DNA from: Bradyrhizobium sp. LTSP849
GTDB taxonomy: Bacteria; Pseudomonadota; Alphaproteobacteria; Rhizobiales; Xanthobacteraceae
NCBI RefSeq assembly: GCF_000938255.1
Contig: NZ_JYMR01000002.1
Location: 124,001 to 188,000 of the forward strand
Reading direction: 5' to 3'
Length of the DNA stretch: 64,000 bases
Shown here one piece after another: positions 26,024 through 34,426 of the stretch. The notes beneath the pieces were generated by a model. The model saw only the letters and a program-made list of their open reading frames with translations, did no database searches and was not told the DNA's origin. How positions within the stretch are numbered: the first letter of the stretch is position 1; each line of letters starts with the position of its first letter. A program made the translations under genes and the position numbers.

Positions 26024-26635
26024 ATGGAAAGGGGCTCGTTTGCCGCAAGGCATGATTTCGACGCGCTGCCGCTGAGCCCGGACGTCGAAGTCCGTTGTGC
26101 GCAATTTTCCGAAATTGCCGCACTTTGCGATATGGCGCATCGGCTGGTGCCGGGCGTGCGGGTCGGGGCGGCGGAGCTTGCGACATATGTCGCCCGCGAT
26201 CCCCAGAGCCTCCTGACCTTCAGCCGAAAGGGCGATCTGCTCGGTGGCATGGCCTTCCTGTTCCTCAGCGATCGCGGGCACGATGCGTTGCTGCTCGACG
26301 AGATTTGCCTGACCGCGCCCGATACGCGCCATCTTGCCTCGGCAGACCAGGCGGTTTCCGCCATCTACATCTGGGCGATCGCGGCGACGGGGCGCGGGAT
26401 CGCGGGCCTCGGCAAAGCCGCGGCTCATCTGCGCCAGATAAGATTCCGCAACGCCGACTGCTATGCGCACCCGTCAACCGTGGCCGGACGCGACATCATG
26501 AAGGCGACCGGCTTCGAGCCCGTTCCAAGTTTCCAGTCCGACCTCTGGTGTTACGAGCGCCCCTGGAACCGGCGGTCAATGCGCATGCCGGGCGCGATCA
26601 TCCAAGCAAGGAGTTTTGCAGATGCACGGCACTAG
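26024..26635 (+). CDS. GNAT-like acetyltransferase fold protein
   Basis: 203 aa. The part from PDVEVRCAQFSEIAALCDMAH to ATGFEPVP has the GNAT order of strands and helices: LLGGMAFLFLS (strand 4), LLLDEICLTAPDTR (the strand before the P-loop), and the closing MKATGFEPVPSFQSDLWCYER. The acetyl-CoA P-loop (Q/R-x-x-G-x-G/A) is not obvious: the equivalent helix carries IWAIAATGRGIAGLGKAAAH. It may be a degenerate or divergent N-acyltransferase. Its last 14 bases overlap the next gene, and the second gene's AAGGAG lies within it, so the pair is coupled. Substrate unknown. Confidence 0.65.
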   Translation: MERGSFAARHDFDALPLSPDVEVRCAQFSEIAALCDMAHRLVPGVRVGAAELATYVARDPQSLLTFSRKGDLLGGMAFLFLSDRGHDALLLDEICLTAPDTRHLASADQAVSAIYIWAIAATGRGIAGLGKAAAHLRQIRFRNADCYAHPSTVAGRDIMKATGFEPVPSFQSDLWCYERPWNRRSMRMPGAIIQARSFADARH

Positions 26636-27242
26636 GATTCCTCTCGCCAAGCCAGACTCCCGCGCCATCACTATCCGCCTCGCGCGCGATGTGGGCGATC
26701 TCATGCTTGTCACCGCCATTCGCTCCGCGGTCTATCTCGCCGAGCAAAATTGCCCGTTCGAGGAGGAGTTCGACGGCAACGACATGGTGGCCGCGCATTT
26801 CATCGGCTTCGTCGGCAACGAGCCTGCAGGCTGCCTGCGGGTGCGCTTCTTCGGCGATTTCGCCAAGGTCGAGCGGCTGGCGGTGCGTCACCAATATCGG
26901 CGCTCACGCGTCTCGTTCAAGCTGGTGCAGGCGAGCGTCGACTATGTGAAGCGCAAGGGGTTTCGCAAGATCTACGGTCAGGCCCAGGACCGGTTGGTCG
27001 ATTTCTGGGCTCATTTCGGCGCCAAGCCGCTCGGCCACAACCGCAAGATCACCTTCTCGGATTTCTCCTATACGGAAATGCTGCTGGAGATCGAGCCGGG
27101 GCCGGATGCCATCACGCTGGACAGCGATCCTTACGTGATCATCCGTCCCGAGGGCGATTGGGATCGGCCGGGCGTGCTCGATGCCTCGGCGGGGCGGGCG
27201 GTGACATCGCCGCTGCGGGACCCCGCGCCCGCCTATCGCTGA
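26622..27242 (+). CDS. GNAT-family N-acyltransferase
   Basis: 206 aa from the ATG preceded by AAGGAG (a start two codons earlier is possible). The GNAT core is visible: AAHFIGFVGNEPAGCLRVRFF (strands), AKVERLAVRHQYRRSRVSFKLV (strand 4 and P-loop helix, with RRSRVS in place of the usual Q-G-x-G), and a YGQAQDRLVDFWAHFGAK substrate segment. The FGAKPLGHN signature resembles ordinary GNAT C-termini. The acidic PFEEEFDGND region may bind an amine. It overlaps the preceding GNAT gene by 14 bases and is followed 25 bases later by the isochorismatase-fold gene. A small amine or an amino acid is the likely acceptor; this is inferred only. Confidence 0.8.
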   Translation: MHGTRIPLAKPDSRAITIRLARDVGDLMLVTAIRSAVYLAEQNCPFEEEFDGNDMVAAHFIGFVGNEPAGCLRVRFFGDFAKVERLAVRHQYRRSRVSFKLVQASVDYVKRKGFRKIYGQAQDRLVDFWAHFGAKPLGHNRKITFSDFSYTEMLLEIEPGPDAITLDSDPYVIIRPEGDWDRPGVLDASAGRAVTSPLRDPAPAYR

Positions 27243-27267
27243 AGCCGGAGCAGCTACGCGCACGACA

Positions 27268-27831
27268 ATGTCGGTCTCCATCCACGACGATCCGCTGATC
27301 CTGGTCTGCGCGGATCTCCAGGTCGAATATCTGACCCAGGGGCGTCGCCACGTCATCCTCGACGGCGACGCCGCCACCTCGCGTTCCCTGGAACTACTGA
27401 CGCTGTGGCGCAACAATCTCTGGCCGGTGATGCATCTGAAGCGCATTGCCCAGGCCGCCTGGTTCAATCCGGCATCCAGGCTGACCGATTGGATCGCCGA
27501 GACGAAGCCGCGGCCCGGTGAGATGACGTTCGAGCACCCGCTACCCTCGGCCTACAGCTCGTCGCGGTTCGGGGATTACATGTCCAGTATCCGCAACGTG
27601 CGCTGCGTTCTGATCGGCTTTTCCCTCGACGAAACCATTCTGGCCACAATTGTCGAGGGGTTTCACCGCAGCCATCGCTACCAAGTGGTTGGCGACGCCG
27701 TGGCCTGCCGGCGGCCGGGAACGGGTGAGGCGGTCGCCTACAAGCAGTCGGTGGTGAATGTCATCGGCAATTTTGCTACGATCCGGTCCAGCGCCGAACT
27801 GATCAGAACCAGCGGCGCCGTCGCGGTCTAG
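27268..27831 (+). CDS. Isochorismatase-fold protein with altered catalytic residues
   Basis: 187 aa. The cysteine-hydrolase fold is recognisable: LILVCADLQVEY (first catalytic Asp in strand 1), PVMHLKRI (strand), FEHPLPSAYSSSRF, and IGFSLDETILATIVEGF, the helix that in active members carries the nucleophilic Cys (typically G-x-x-T-D-x-C-V). Here the Cys position appears to be Thr (L-D-E-T-I), and the usual Lys of the D-K-C triad, before P-x-P-S-A-F, appears to be His. It may therefore be a non-hydrolytic family member, or have a changed mechanism. It is in line with the GNAT genes and LysR. Confidence 0.7.
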   Translation: MSVSIHDDPLILVCADLQVEYLTQGRRHVILDGDAATSRSLELLTLWRNNLWPVMHLKRIAQAAWFNPASRLTDWIAETKPRPGEMTFEHPLPSAYSSSRFGDYMSSIRNVRCVLIGFSLDETILATIVEGFHRSHRYQVVGDAVACRRPGTGEAVAYKQSVVNVIGNFATIRSSAELIRTSGAVAV

Positions 27832-28035
27832 GTGGACGCGATCGGCGGATGGGTGGGTGGGACATTGTCACGGGGAGACGAACTCAAGGAGCTGGCGAGC
27901 GACCTGTCGCGTGCCGCCGAGACGGCACGCCGCATCGGCCTGCCGACGACCATCTATTTGCTTGCGATGGCGCTGGTCGAGGTGAGGGAGGCCGCTGAGG
28001 CTGCCGGCGGTGAGGATGACGACGGCGCGGCCTGA
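27832..28035 (+). CDS. Small hypothetical protein (67 aa)
   Basis: A GTG-initiated frame starting directly after the TAG of the preceding gene, opening MDAIGGWVGGTLSRGDELKE and ending with an acidic tail EAAGGEDDDGAA. The middle is helical and hydrophobic (IGLPTTIYLLAMALVEVREA), suggesting a short amphipathic or weakly membrane-associated helix. No strong ribosome-binding site; expression would depend on coupling to the upstream gene. Nothing is recognised. It may belong to the LysR/GNAT cluster. Confidence 0.5.
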   Translation: MDAIGGWVGGTLSRGDELKELASDLSRAAETARRIGLPTTIYLLAMALVEVREAAEAAGGEDDDGAA

Positions 28036-28175
28036 GGGCCGGTCCGTGTGCGGCTTTGTGCAACGCTGCTGGGCGTTTGTTGCCAACGAATTGGCGTTGC
28101 AAGTTCTGCCTCATCGCAATAGCCAAGGGATGAAGCCGGCTGCGCTGGCGACGTGAAGACCTGAGGATCCCCGCA

Positions 28176-29558
28176 ATGTCCATGCTGCCCAATTCGCAAG
28201 AAGCCCGGGATGTGGCCTATCAGCTCCATTCCTACACCAACGCCCGCGCCCATCAGCAGGCCGGTCCCCTGGTGATCGAGCGCGGCGAGGGGCCTTACGT
28301 CTTCGACGCGTCGGGCAAGCGCTATTTCGAGGCGATGGCCGGCTTGTGGAGCGTCGGGCTCGGCTTCAACGAGAAGCGGCTGGTCGATGCCGCGCACAAG
28401 CAGATGCTGGCGCTGCCGTTCTATCACACGTTCTCCGCGAAATCGCATGGGCCCTCGATCGATCTGGCCGAGAAGCTGGTTGCGCTCGCGCCGGTGCCGA
28501 TGAGCAAGGTGTTCTTCACCAATTCCGGTTCGGAGGCCAACGACACCGTCCTCAAGCTGATCGCCTACCGTTCCAACGCGCTCGGCCAGCCGCAGCGCAA
28601 GAAGGTGATCAGCCGGATGCGCGCCTATCACGGCGTCACCATCGCATCCGCAAGCCTCACCGGCCTGCCCAACAACCATCGCTCGTTCGATCTGCCGCTG
28701 CCGAACATCCTGCACACCGGCTCGCCGCACTTCTACAAGGACGGCGCGCCCGGCGAGAGCGAGGAAGCCTTCGCGACACGTCGTGCCGAGGAGCTCGACG
28801 CGCTGATCCAGAAGGAAGGGCCGGACACCATCGCGGCCTTCTTCGGCGAGCCGGTGATGGGCGCGGGCGGCGTCATCGTGCCGCCGGCGACCTATTGGGA
28901 CAAGATCCAGAAAGTCCTCAACAAATACGACATCCTGCTGATCGCCGACGAGGTGATCTGCGGCTTCGGCCGCACCGGCAAGATGTTCGGCTGCGAGACC
29001 TACGGCATCAAGCCCGATGCGATCGTCGTCTCCAAGCAGATCACGTCGAGCTATTTCCCGCTGTCGGCGATTATCCTGAACGACCGCATGTTCGAGCCGA
29101 TCGCGGACGAGAGCAACAAGATCGGCGTGCTCGGCCACGGCTTTACCGCGGGCGGCCATCCCGTCGGCTCGGCGATCGCGCTGGAAAATCTCAAGATCAT
29201 CGAGGAGCGCGGCCTGGTCGCGCATGCCGCTGAGCTCGGTGGCTATATGCAGGGCAAGCTGCGCGAACTCACCAGCCATCCGCTGGTCGGCGAAGTCCGC
29301 GGCGTCGGCATGATCGCAGCCCTCGAGCTCGTGCTCGACAAGGGGCGCAAGACGGCAGCGGCGACGCCCGGTGCGGTCGGCGGCATGGCCAGCCGCATGC
29401 TCCAGGAGCGCGGCGTGATCTCGCGCAACATGCTGGATGCTATCGCCGTCTGCCCGCCGCTGATCGTCACCAAGGCCCAGATCGACGAGCTGATCGCCGC
29501 GATCTCGGGTGTGCTGGATGACATGAAGCCGGAAGTCGCGAAGCTGACGCCGGCGTAG
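28176..29558 (+). CDS. Class III (omega) aminotransferase
   Basis: 460 aa, PLP fold type I. Landmarks are FDASGKRYFEAMAGLWSVGLGF, NSGSEANDTVLKL (PLP-phosphate loop), YHGVTIASASLTG (stacking Tyr), VICGFGRTGKMFG (Asp just before in LIADE), and the PLP lysine in VVSKQITSSYFPL at about residue 288. It resembles omega-amino-acid:pyruvate and polyamine/taurine-type transaminases. Members named aspartate aminotransferase family protein in Bradyrhizobium look like this. The upstream 140 bases hold no gene. Whether it works with the GNAT/isochorismatase cluster is unknown. A palindromic repeat follows. Confidence 0.9.
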   Translation: MSMLPNSQEARDVAYQLHSYTNARAHQQAGPLVIERGEGPYVFDASGKRYFEAMAGLWSVGLGFNEKRLVDAAHKQMLALPFYHTFSAKSHGPSIDLAEKLVALAPVPMSKVFFTNSGSEANDTVLKLIAYRSNALGQPQRKKVISRMRAYHGVTIASASLTGLPNNHRSFDLPLPNILHTGSPHFYKDGAPGESEEAFATRRAEELDALIQKEGPDTIAAFFGEPVMGAGGVIVPPATYWDKIQKVLNKYDILLIADEVICGFGRTGKMFGCETYGIKPDAIVVSKQITSSYFPLSAIILNDRMFEPIADESNKIGVLGHGFTAGGHPVGSAIALENLKIIEERGLVAHAAELGGYMQGKLRELTSHPLVGEVRGVGMIAALELVLDKGRKTAAATPGAVGGMASRMLQERGVISRNMLDAIAVCPPLIVTKAQIDELIAAISGVLDDMKPEVAKLTPA

Positions 29559-29577
29559 GGCGGGTCCGACTCTATCA

Positions 29578-29703
29578 CCGTCACCCTGAGGTGCTCGCCT
29601 CTTCGGCGAGCCTCGAAGGGCGACGGCCCGATCGACCGCAGCGGGGGCCGTTCATCCTTCGAGGCTCGCCATGCTGCGCATGGTGCGCACCTCAGGATGA
29701 CGG
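29578..29703. repeat. Palindromic intergenic repeat, type B
   Basis: Two arms of about 60 bases are in inverted orientation: CCGTCACCCTGAGGTGC..CCTCGAAGGGCGACGGCC and GGCCGTTCATCCTTCGAGG..GCACCTCAGGATGACGG, centred near 29640. A large cruciform or RNA hairpin is possible. It lies between the convergent aminotransferase and RNase D genes, and the last codons of rnd (Pro-Ser-Ser-stop) are read from its right end. Confidence 0.8.
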
Positions 29704-30861
29704 CTTGACTGCCTCCACTCGCTGAACCCCGATCACGCGGCCCTTCTCGATCGCGAGCGCCAGTTCGCCGCGCTTGAGCTTCAGCGCGGCATCGCCAAAC
29801 AGCTCGCGGCGCCAGCCGCGCAAGGCGGGCACGTCGGCCTCGTCGTCGGCTGCGATCTCCTCGAGATCGTCGACGGTGGCGATCACCTTGCTCGCGACCG
29901 CGTGGCGCTCTGCGGTCATGCGCAGCAGGACCTTCAGGAGCTCTACGGTCGCAGCACCGTTGGAATTGTTGCGCGGCTTCTCCAGCTTCGGCAGCGTGGT
30001 TGGATCCCGCGCCAGCCCGCGCTCGACCGCGGCAACGATGTCCGCGCCCCATTTGGACTTCTCGAACCCCTTCGGCACCGAACGCAGATGCGCGAGTTTT
30101 TCGATCGTGTTCGGGGCGTGGGTTGCGATGTCACTGATGGCCTCGTCGCGCAGCACGCGGCCGCGCGGCACGTCTCGGCTCTGCGCTTCCTGCTCGCGCC
30201 AGGCCGCGACCTCCATCAGCACCGCGAGGTCCTTCGGCTTGCGCACGCGCGTCTTCAAGCGCTCCCAAGCGCGCTCGGGGTGGAAGTCGTAGGTCTTGGG
30301 CGAGGTCAGGACTTCCATCTCGATGGAGACCCATTCGCTGCGCCGGCGCTTCTTCAGGTCGGCATCGAGTGCCGCGAACACGTCGCGCAGATGGGTGACG
30401 TCGGACACCGCGTAGTGCATCTGCTCTTTGGTCAGCGGCCGGCGCGACCAGTCGGTGAAGCGGTGGGTCTTGTCGGGGCGGTGGCCGGTGACCTTCTCGA
30501 CCAGCTGGTCGTAGGCGATGCTGTCGCCGTAGCCGAGCACCATGGCCGCGACCTGGGTGTCGAACACCGGATGCGGGATAATATTGGCCTGGTGCCAGAT
30601 GATCTCGATATCCTGCCGGGCGGCGTGGAACACCTTTAGCACGCTCTCATTCGCCATCAGCTCGAAGAACGGCTTGAGGTCGAGGCCCTCGGCCAGGGTG
30701 TCGATGACCATCGCTTCCTCGGCGCTTGCCATCTGCACCACGCACAGCAGCGGGTAGTAGGTGGTTTCGCGCAGGAACTCGGTATCGACAGTAATGACGG
30801 GGTGCTTGGCCAGCCGGCTGCAGGCAGCCGCGAGGTCAGCGGTGGTGGTAATCAAATCCAT
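29692..30861 (-). CDS. rnd: Ribonuclease D
   Basis: 389 aa. The DEDDy 3'-5' exonuclease domain has VDTEF (Asp, Glu), HAARQDIE, and the third/fourth acidic residues with Tyr in [15 protein letters not shown] domains occupy the C-terminal half ([23 protein letters not shown]). It trims 3' ends of tRNA and structured RNAs. The C-terminal residues KPSS and the TGA come from repeat type B, so the original C-terminus may have been altered. In other Rhizobiales rnd adjoins aspS; here about 6.4 kb intervenes (a transporter unit and selO). Confidence 0.93.
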   Translation of the reverse strand: MDLITTTADLAAACSRLAKHPVITVDTEFLRETTYYPLLCVVQMASAEEAMVIDTLAEGLDLKPFFELMANESVLKVFHAARQDIEIIWHQANIIPHPVFDTQVAAMVLGYGDSIAYDQLVEKVTGHRPDKTHRFTDWSRRPLTKEQMHYAVSDVTHLRDVFAALDADLKKRRRSEWVSIEMEVLTSPKTYDFHPERAWERLKTRVRKPKDLAVLMEVAAWREQEAQSRDVPRGRVLRDEAISDIATHAPNTIEKLAHLRSVPKGFEKSKWGADIVAAVERGLARDPTTLPKLEKPRNNSNGAATVELLKVLLRMTAERHAVASKVIATVDDLEEIAADDEADVPALRGWRRELFGDAALKLKRGELALAIEKGRVIGVQRVEAVKPSS

Positions 30862-30978
30862 GAACGGCCCATGACACTTGATATCAGCCGTTCTGCCGAA
30901 AGCGCTGTGATGTCAAGGGGCTCGTAGCGAATTCGAGCCTTGCATTTGGGCCGGAATCGCACTTTTCCGCCGAAAATC

Positions 30979-31110
30979 CTATTCGTAGCGGATGCGCTGC
31001 GAGGGTTTTCGCGCGCAGGGCACCGCCACCACGATCACGCACATGGCGACCAGCGCCAATCCCAGGAACTCGAAAACCAACAAATCCACGACAAAATCCC
31101 TCAGCAACAT
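30979..31110 (-). CDS. Candidate small single-pass membrane protein (43 aa)
   Basis: ATG at 31110 to TAG at 30979. The sequence opens MLLRDFVVDLLVFEFLGLAL, runs on as a hydrophobic stretch of about 22 residues (VAMCVIVVAVP), and ends with a basic tail CARKPSQRIRYE: a positive-inside transmembrane pattern. The frame is short, there is no clear ribosome-binding site, and support is only from the amino-acid pattern, so it is a candidate. Confidence 0.35.
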   Translation of the reverse strand: MLLRDFVVDLLVFEFLGLALVAMCVIVVAVPCARKPSQRIRYE

Positions 31111-31222
31111 TGCTAGACTTGTCTGGGGTGAATTGAGGGTCTGTTAATTGTCGTGGTTACCGGCGGCGGGCCGGGCCGGATGGTGGACGGGGGGTTAACG
31201 CGCTGCGACTGACCAAAACGTC

Positions 31223-31251
31223 TTCGGCGCCCCGCACGGCGGAGCGCCGAA
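31223..31251 (-). terminator. Terminator hairpin of the Ugp-like operon
   Basis: TTCGGCGC at 31223-31230 and GCGCCGAA at 31244-31251 form a perfect eight-base stem; read on the minus strand it is followed by GACGTTTTGG. It lies 27 bases after the binding-protein gene ends. Confidence 0.55.
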
Positions 31252-31277
31252 TGTTGTTCGTACGATGAGCGCCGGCC

Positions 31278-32597
31278 TCACGGCAGCTTCAGCGACGTCT
31301 CCGCGTTGTACGGCTTGAGCAGCTCGTCGGCGGCCTTCTGGGCGGCGGCGAGCGCCTCCTTCGGCTGCTTCTTGCCGTTGAGAACCAGCATCACCTCGTC
31401 CTCCAGTGTCTTGCGGACCGGCACGGTCTTGTAGGTCGCAAACCAGGGCTTGGCGACGTCGAGCTGCTCGACGGCGGTCTTGGCATCCGGGTTCTTGTTG
31501 AGGAAGTCGACCATGTCAGGCGTCTTGTAGGCGGCCATGTTCGGCGCGAAATAGCCGGTGGCGCGGCTCCACCAGCCGCTCTTCTCTGGCGAGGTCATCC
31601 ACTTGATCAGCGTCCAGGCCGCCTTCTGCTTGTCGGCTTCCTGGCCTGCCGGAATGATCAGCGAGGCACCGCCGATCGGCACGGCGTTGCGGACGTTGCG
31701 CGGGATGAAGGCGACCTTGTAGGCGAATTTTGCGTTGTCGCGCACATAGGTCAGCGAGCCCGTCGAGAGCATCATCATCGCGGCGTTGCCGGAGATGAAG
31801 GAGGTGCTGACGGCCGGACCGGGCGTGGCGCCGGGCGGGTGGACCTTGTGCTTGTAGACGAGGTCGTTCCACCAGGTCAGTGCGCCCTGCATCGAGGGCG
31901 TGTCGTAATAGACCTCGCCGCCGAACTCCTCGTTATAGTAGCGCCCGCCATTGGTCATGGTGAGCGTTTCCATCATCCAGCCGCAATAGTCGTAAGCGCA
32001 GGGGATCGCGATGCCCCAGCGGGTGACCTTGTCGCCCTCGCGCTTGGTGAGCTTCTTGGCCCAGTCGGTGAGCTCCGCCCAGGTCTGCGGCGGCTTGTTC
32101 GGATCGAGGCCGGCTTCCTTGGCCTGATCGGCGTTGATGTAGAGCAGCGGCGTCGAATTGTGGAAGGGCACGCCGTAGACCGAGCGGTCGATCACCGCGT
32201 TGCCCTGGAGCGCCGGGAAGAACTGGCCGAGAAACTGATCCTTGGTGGTGCCGTCGGCGGCGATCAGGGAATCGAGATTGGTGAGTTCGTTCTCGATCTG
32301 CATGTCGAGCAGGAAGTTGGCCGACATGATCACGGCGGCCGGCGGCTTGCCGGCCTTGATCGAGGCACGCGTCTTGATCAGCGTGTCGTCATAGGAGCCG
32401 GTATAGACCGCGGTTGCCTTGATCGCCGGATGGGTCTCGTTGAACTCCTTGATCAAGGTGCCCATGTCGCGGGCGAGCTTACCGTCGACGGGGACGGGAA
32501 AGAACAAATCGATCTCGGTCGGGCCTTCGGCCAGCGCCGGGAAGGCGATGGTACCTGCGATGGCGAGGCCGAGCATGAGCCTGCGGGAAAACAGCAT
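31278..32597 (-). CDS. ABC importer substrate-binding protein (UgpB-like, solute-binding family 1)
   Basis: 439 aa. AGGAGA precedes the ATG. A signal peptide, MLFSRRLMLGLAIAGTIAFP, is cleaved near ALA/E. The mature protein has EIDLFFPVPVDGKLARDMGTLIKEFNETHP, the family opening, then YKTPDMVDFLNKNPDA and a GNAAMMMLSTGSL segment. These are close to the glycerol-3-phosphate binder UgpB, including PVPVDG and FN..HP segments typical of phosphorylated-glycerol binders, but sugar binders of the same family look similar. It is the last gene of a four-gene minus-strand unit, with two permeases and a phosphoesterase upstream. No ATPase gene is present. Confidence 0.85.
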   Translation of the reverse strand: MLFSRRLMLGLAIAGTIAFPALAEGPTEIDLFFPVPVDGKLARDMGTLIKEFNETHPAIKATAVYTGSYDDTLIKTRASIKAGKPPAAVIMSANFLLDMQIENELTNLDSLIAADGTTKDQFLGQFFPALQGNAVIDRSVYGVPFHNSTPLLYINADQAKEAGLDPNKPPQTWAELTDWAKKLTKREGDKVTRWGIAIPCAYDYCGWMMETLTMTNGGRYYNEEFGGEVYYDTPSMQGALTWWNDLVYKHKVHPPGATPGPAVSTSFISGNAAMMMLSTGSLTYVRDNAKFAYKVAFIPRNVRNAVPIGGASLIIPAGQEADKQKAAWTLIKWMTSPEKSGWWSRATGYFAPNMAAYKTPDMVDFLNKNPDAKTAVEQLDVAKPWFATYKTVPVRKTLEDEVMLVLNGKKQPKEALAAAQKAADELLKPYNAETSLKLP

Positions 32598-32608
32598 CGA
32601 GAAATCTC

Positions 32609-33478
32609 CTATTTGATGCCTGAGGTGACGAAAGAGCTGATGAAGCGCTTCTGGAAAATGAGGAAGGTGATGAGCAGCGGCGCAATCACCATCAGCGTGC
32701 CGGCGGCGATAGTGCCCCAGGCCTGTGTGCCTTCGGCCGTGGCGGTGAACACCGAGAGACCGACGGTGAGCGGCCGCTTGTCCGGCGAATTGATCACCAT
32801 CAGCGGCCACAGGAAGTCGTTCCAGTGGCTGGTGACGGAGATGATGGCGAACGCCGAGAAGCTCGGCAGCGACAGCGGCACATAGATGTGGCGGATGCGC
32901 TGGGACAGGCTGGCGCCGTCGATCAGCGCTGCGTCCTCGAGTTCGGTCGGAATGGCCTCAAAGGCCTGCCGCATCAGGAAGGTGCCGAAGGCCGAGGCGA
33001 AGAACGGCATCATCACGCCGGCGAGCGTGTCGTAGAGGCCGAACTGCGCGACGATGCGCAGGTTCGGCACGATCAGCAGCACCGGGACCAGCATGAGCTG
33101 CATCAGGAACAGATAGAAGATCAGCGATTTGCCGGCGAAGTCGAGCCGCGCAAACGCGAAGCCCGCGAGCGTGATCGTGACGAATTGCACCAGCAGGATG
33201 CCGGTGCAGATGATGGTGGTGTTGAGGAAATAGCGCGGGAAATCGCCGATCTCCCAGGCGTCCCTGATGTTGTCGAGCGTCGGTTTGAGGCTCGGCATCA
33301 ACTCGGCCATCAAATTGATGCCGTCGGACGCGGGGCGCAGTGTCGCCACGCCCATCCACAGGAACGGGATCAGCCAGACGAGCGCGAGCAGCACGGTCAG
33401 CACGAAGCCAAGCTTCGGCGTGATCTCGCGGCGGGTGGCGAGCGGGGTGTCCTTGAACAGGCGATCGATCAGCGTCAC
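32609..33478 (-). CDS. ABC importer permease (UgpE/MalG type)
   Basis: 289 aa with six membrane segments. The EAA motif that contacts the ATPase is EAIPTELEDAALIDGASLSQRI near residue 175 (written in part: E-L-E-D-A-A-L-I-D-G). The N-terminal LVWLIPFLWM and C-terminal TFLIFQKRFISSFVTSGIK are typical of the MalG/UgpE side of carbohydrate and glycerophosphate importers. Its ATG overlaps the partner permease stop by four bases. The UgpC/MalK ATPase must be supplied from elsewhere in the genome. Confidence 0.87.
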   Translation of the reverse strand: MTLIDRLFKDTPLATRREITPKLGFVLTVLLALVWLIPFLWMGVATLRPASDGINLMAELMPSLKPTLDNIRDAWEIGDFPRYFLNTTIICTGILLVQFVTITLAGFAFARLDFAGKSLIFYLFLMQLMLVPVLLIVPNLRIVAQFGLYDTLAGVMMPFFASAFGTFLMRQAFEAIPTELEDAALIDGASLSQRIRHIYVPLSLPSFSAFAIISVTSHWNDFLWPLMVINSPDKRPLTVGLSVFTATAEGTQAWGTIAAGTLMVIAPLLITFLIFQKRFISSFVTSGIK

Positions 33479-34425
33479 GCCCCGCCCTCGCGGTTGGCCA
33501 TCGTCCGGAATGAGAGCGCGGTGAGGGCCATCAAGGCCGCAAGCGTCAGCAGCGTCGCCGCCGAAGCCTTGCCGATGTCGTAATGCTCGACCGCCTGCTG
33601 GTAGATGTAGAACAGCACGAGATTGGTGGCGTTCGACGGGCCGCCCTTGGTCATGACGAAGACGTGGTCGACCTGCGTCACCGCATTGAGGATTGCGATC
33701 ACGGTGACGAACAGGAAGGTGGGCTTAAGCTCCGGCAGGATGATGTGGCGAAAGCGCGTGAACGGTCCGGCGCCGTCGAGATGCGCGGCTTCCATGACGT
33801 CCTCCGGAACGGATTGGAGGCCGGCGAGGAAAAACAGCATGTAGTAGCCGGCGTTCTTCCAGATCGTGATGACCATGATCGCATAAAGCGCGATGTCGGA
33901 ATCGCCGAGCCAGTTCGGCAGCACCGGAAGGAAGCGGCCGATGTAGTAGTCGAGCAGCCCGACATTGGGCAGGAAGATGAACAGGAACAGCGCCGAGGCC
34001 GCGACCATCGGGATCAGCACCGGCAGGAACAGCGCGGCCCGCAGCGCGCTGGTCAGCGCATTGGTGCGCGACAGCGCCAGCGCGAACAGCAGTGCAAGCC
34101 CAATGCTCGGGATCGCCGTGCCGACGGCGTAGATGAGGTTGTTGACGACGGCGCCGGTGAAGGCAGGGTCCGCCAGCACCGCGCTGATGTTGTCGAGGCC
34201 GACGAAGCGGACCGGCGCCTTCGGTGTGGCGCGCTGGTAGAGCGCGTCGATGAACACCCGCCCCACCGCGCCATAAGTGAACAGCGCGAGGAAGACCAGC
34301 GAGGGCAGCAGCAGCAAATAGGCCGGCAGTGAGGCTTTGAAGCGGGTGGAAAATCGCTTCGCGAGATGCAGGCGCGGCGGCGCCGAGGCCGCGACCGGGA
34401 GAGCCGCGGGTTCAGCGAGGCTCAT
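33475..34425 (-). CDS. ABC importer permease (UgpA/MalF type)
   Basis: 316 aa from the ATG one base after the phosphoesterase stop (TGAGATG). Six membrane segments; the EAA loop is SVPEDVMEAAHLDGAGPFTRF. It is the partner of the downstream UgpE-like permease, overlapping its start by four bases. The fused TGAGATG junction upstream shows that phosphoesterase and transporter are co-translated, so the enzyme and importer are functionally linked. Confidence 0.87.
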   Translation of the reverse strand: MSLAEPAALPVAASAPPRLHLAKRFSTRFKASLPAYLLLLPSLVFLALFTYGAVGRVFIDALYQRATPKAPVRFVGLDNISAVLADPAFTGAVVNNLIYAVGTAIPSIGLALLFALALSRTNALTSALRAALFLPVLIPMVAASALFLFIFLPNVGLLDYYIGRFLPVLPNWLGDSDIALYAIMVITIWKNAGYYMLFFLAGLQSVPEDVMEAAHLDGAGPFTRFRHIILPELKPTFLFVTVIAILNAVTQVDHVFVMTKGGPSNATNLVLFYIYQQAVEHYDIGKASAATLLTLAALMALTALSFRTMANREGGA

Positions 34426-34426
34426 C

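Larger units (their letters stand above)
30862..31277. promoter_or_regulatory. Intergenic region between rnd and the transporter genes
   Basis: 416 bases. It contains the rnd promoter at its left side, a small candidate membrane-protein gene on the minus strand (30979-31110), and the terminator hairpin of the transporter operon at 31223-31251. The stretch 31111-31222 shows nothing else that I can recognise, apart from G-rich runs. Confidence 0.4.
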
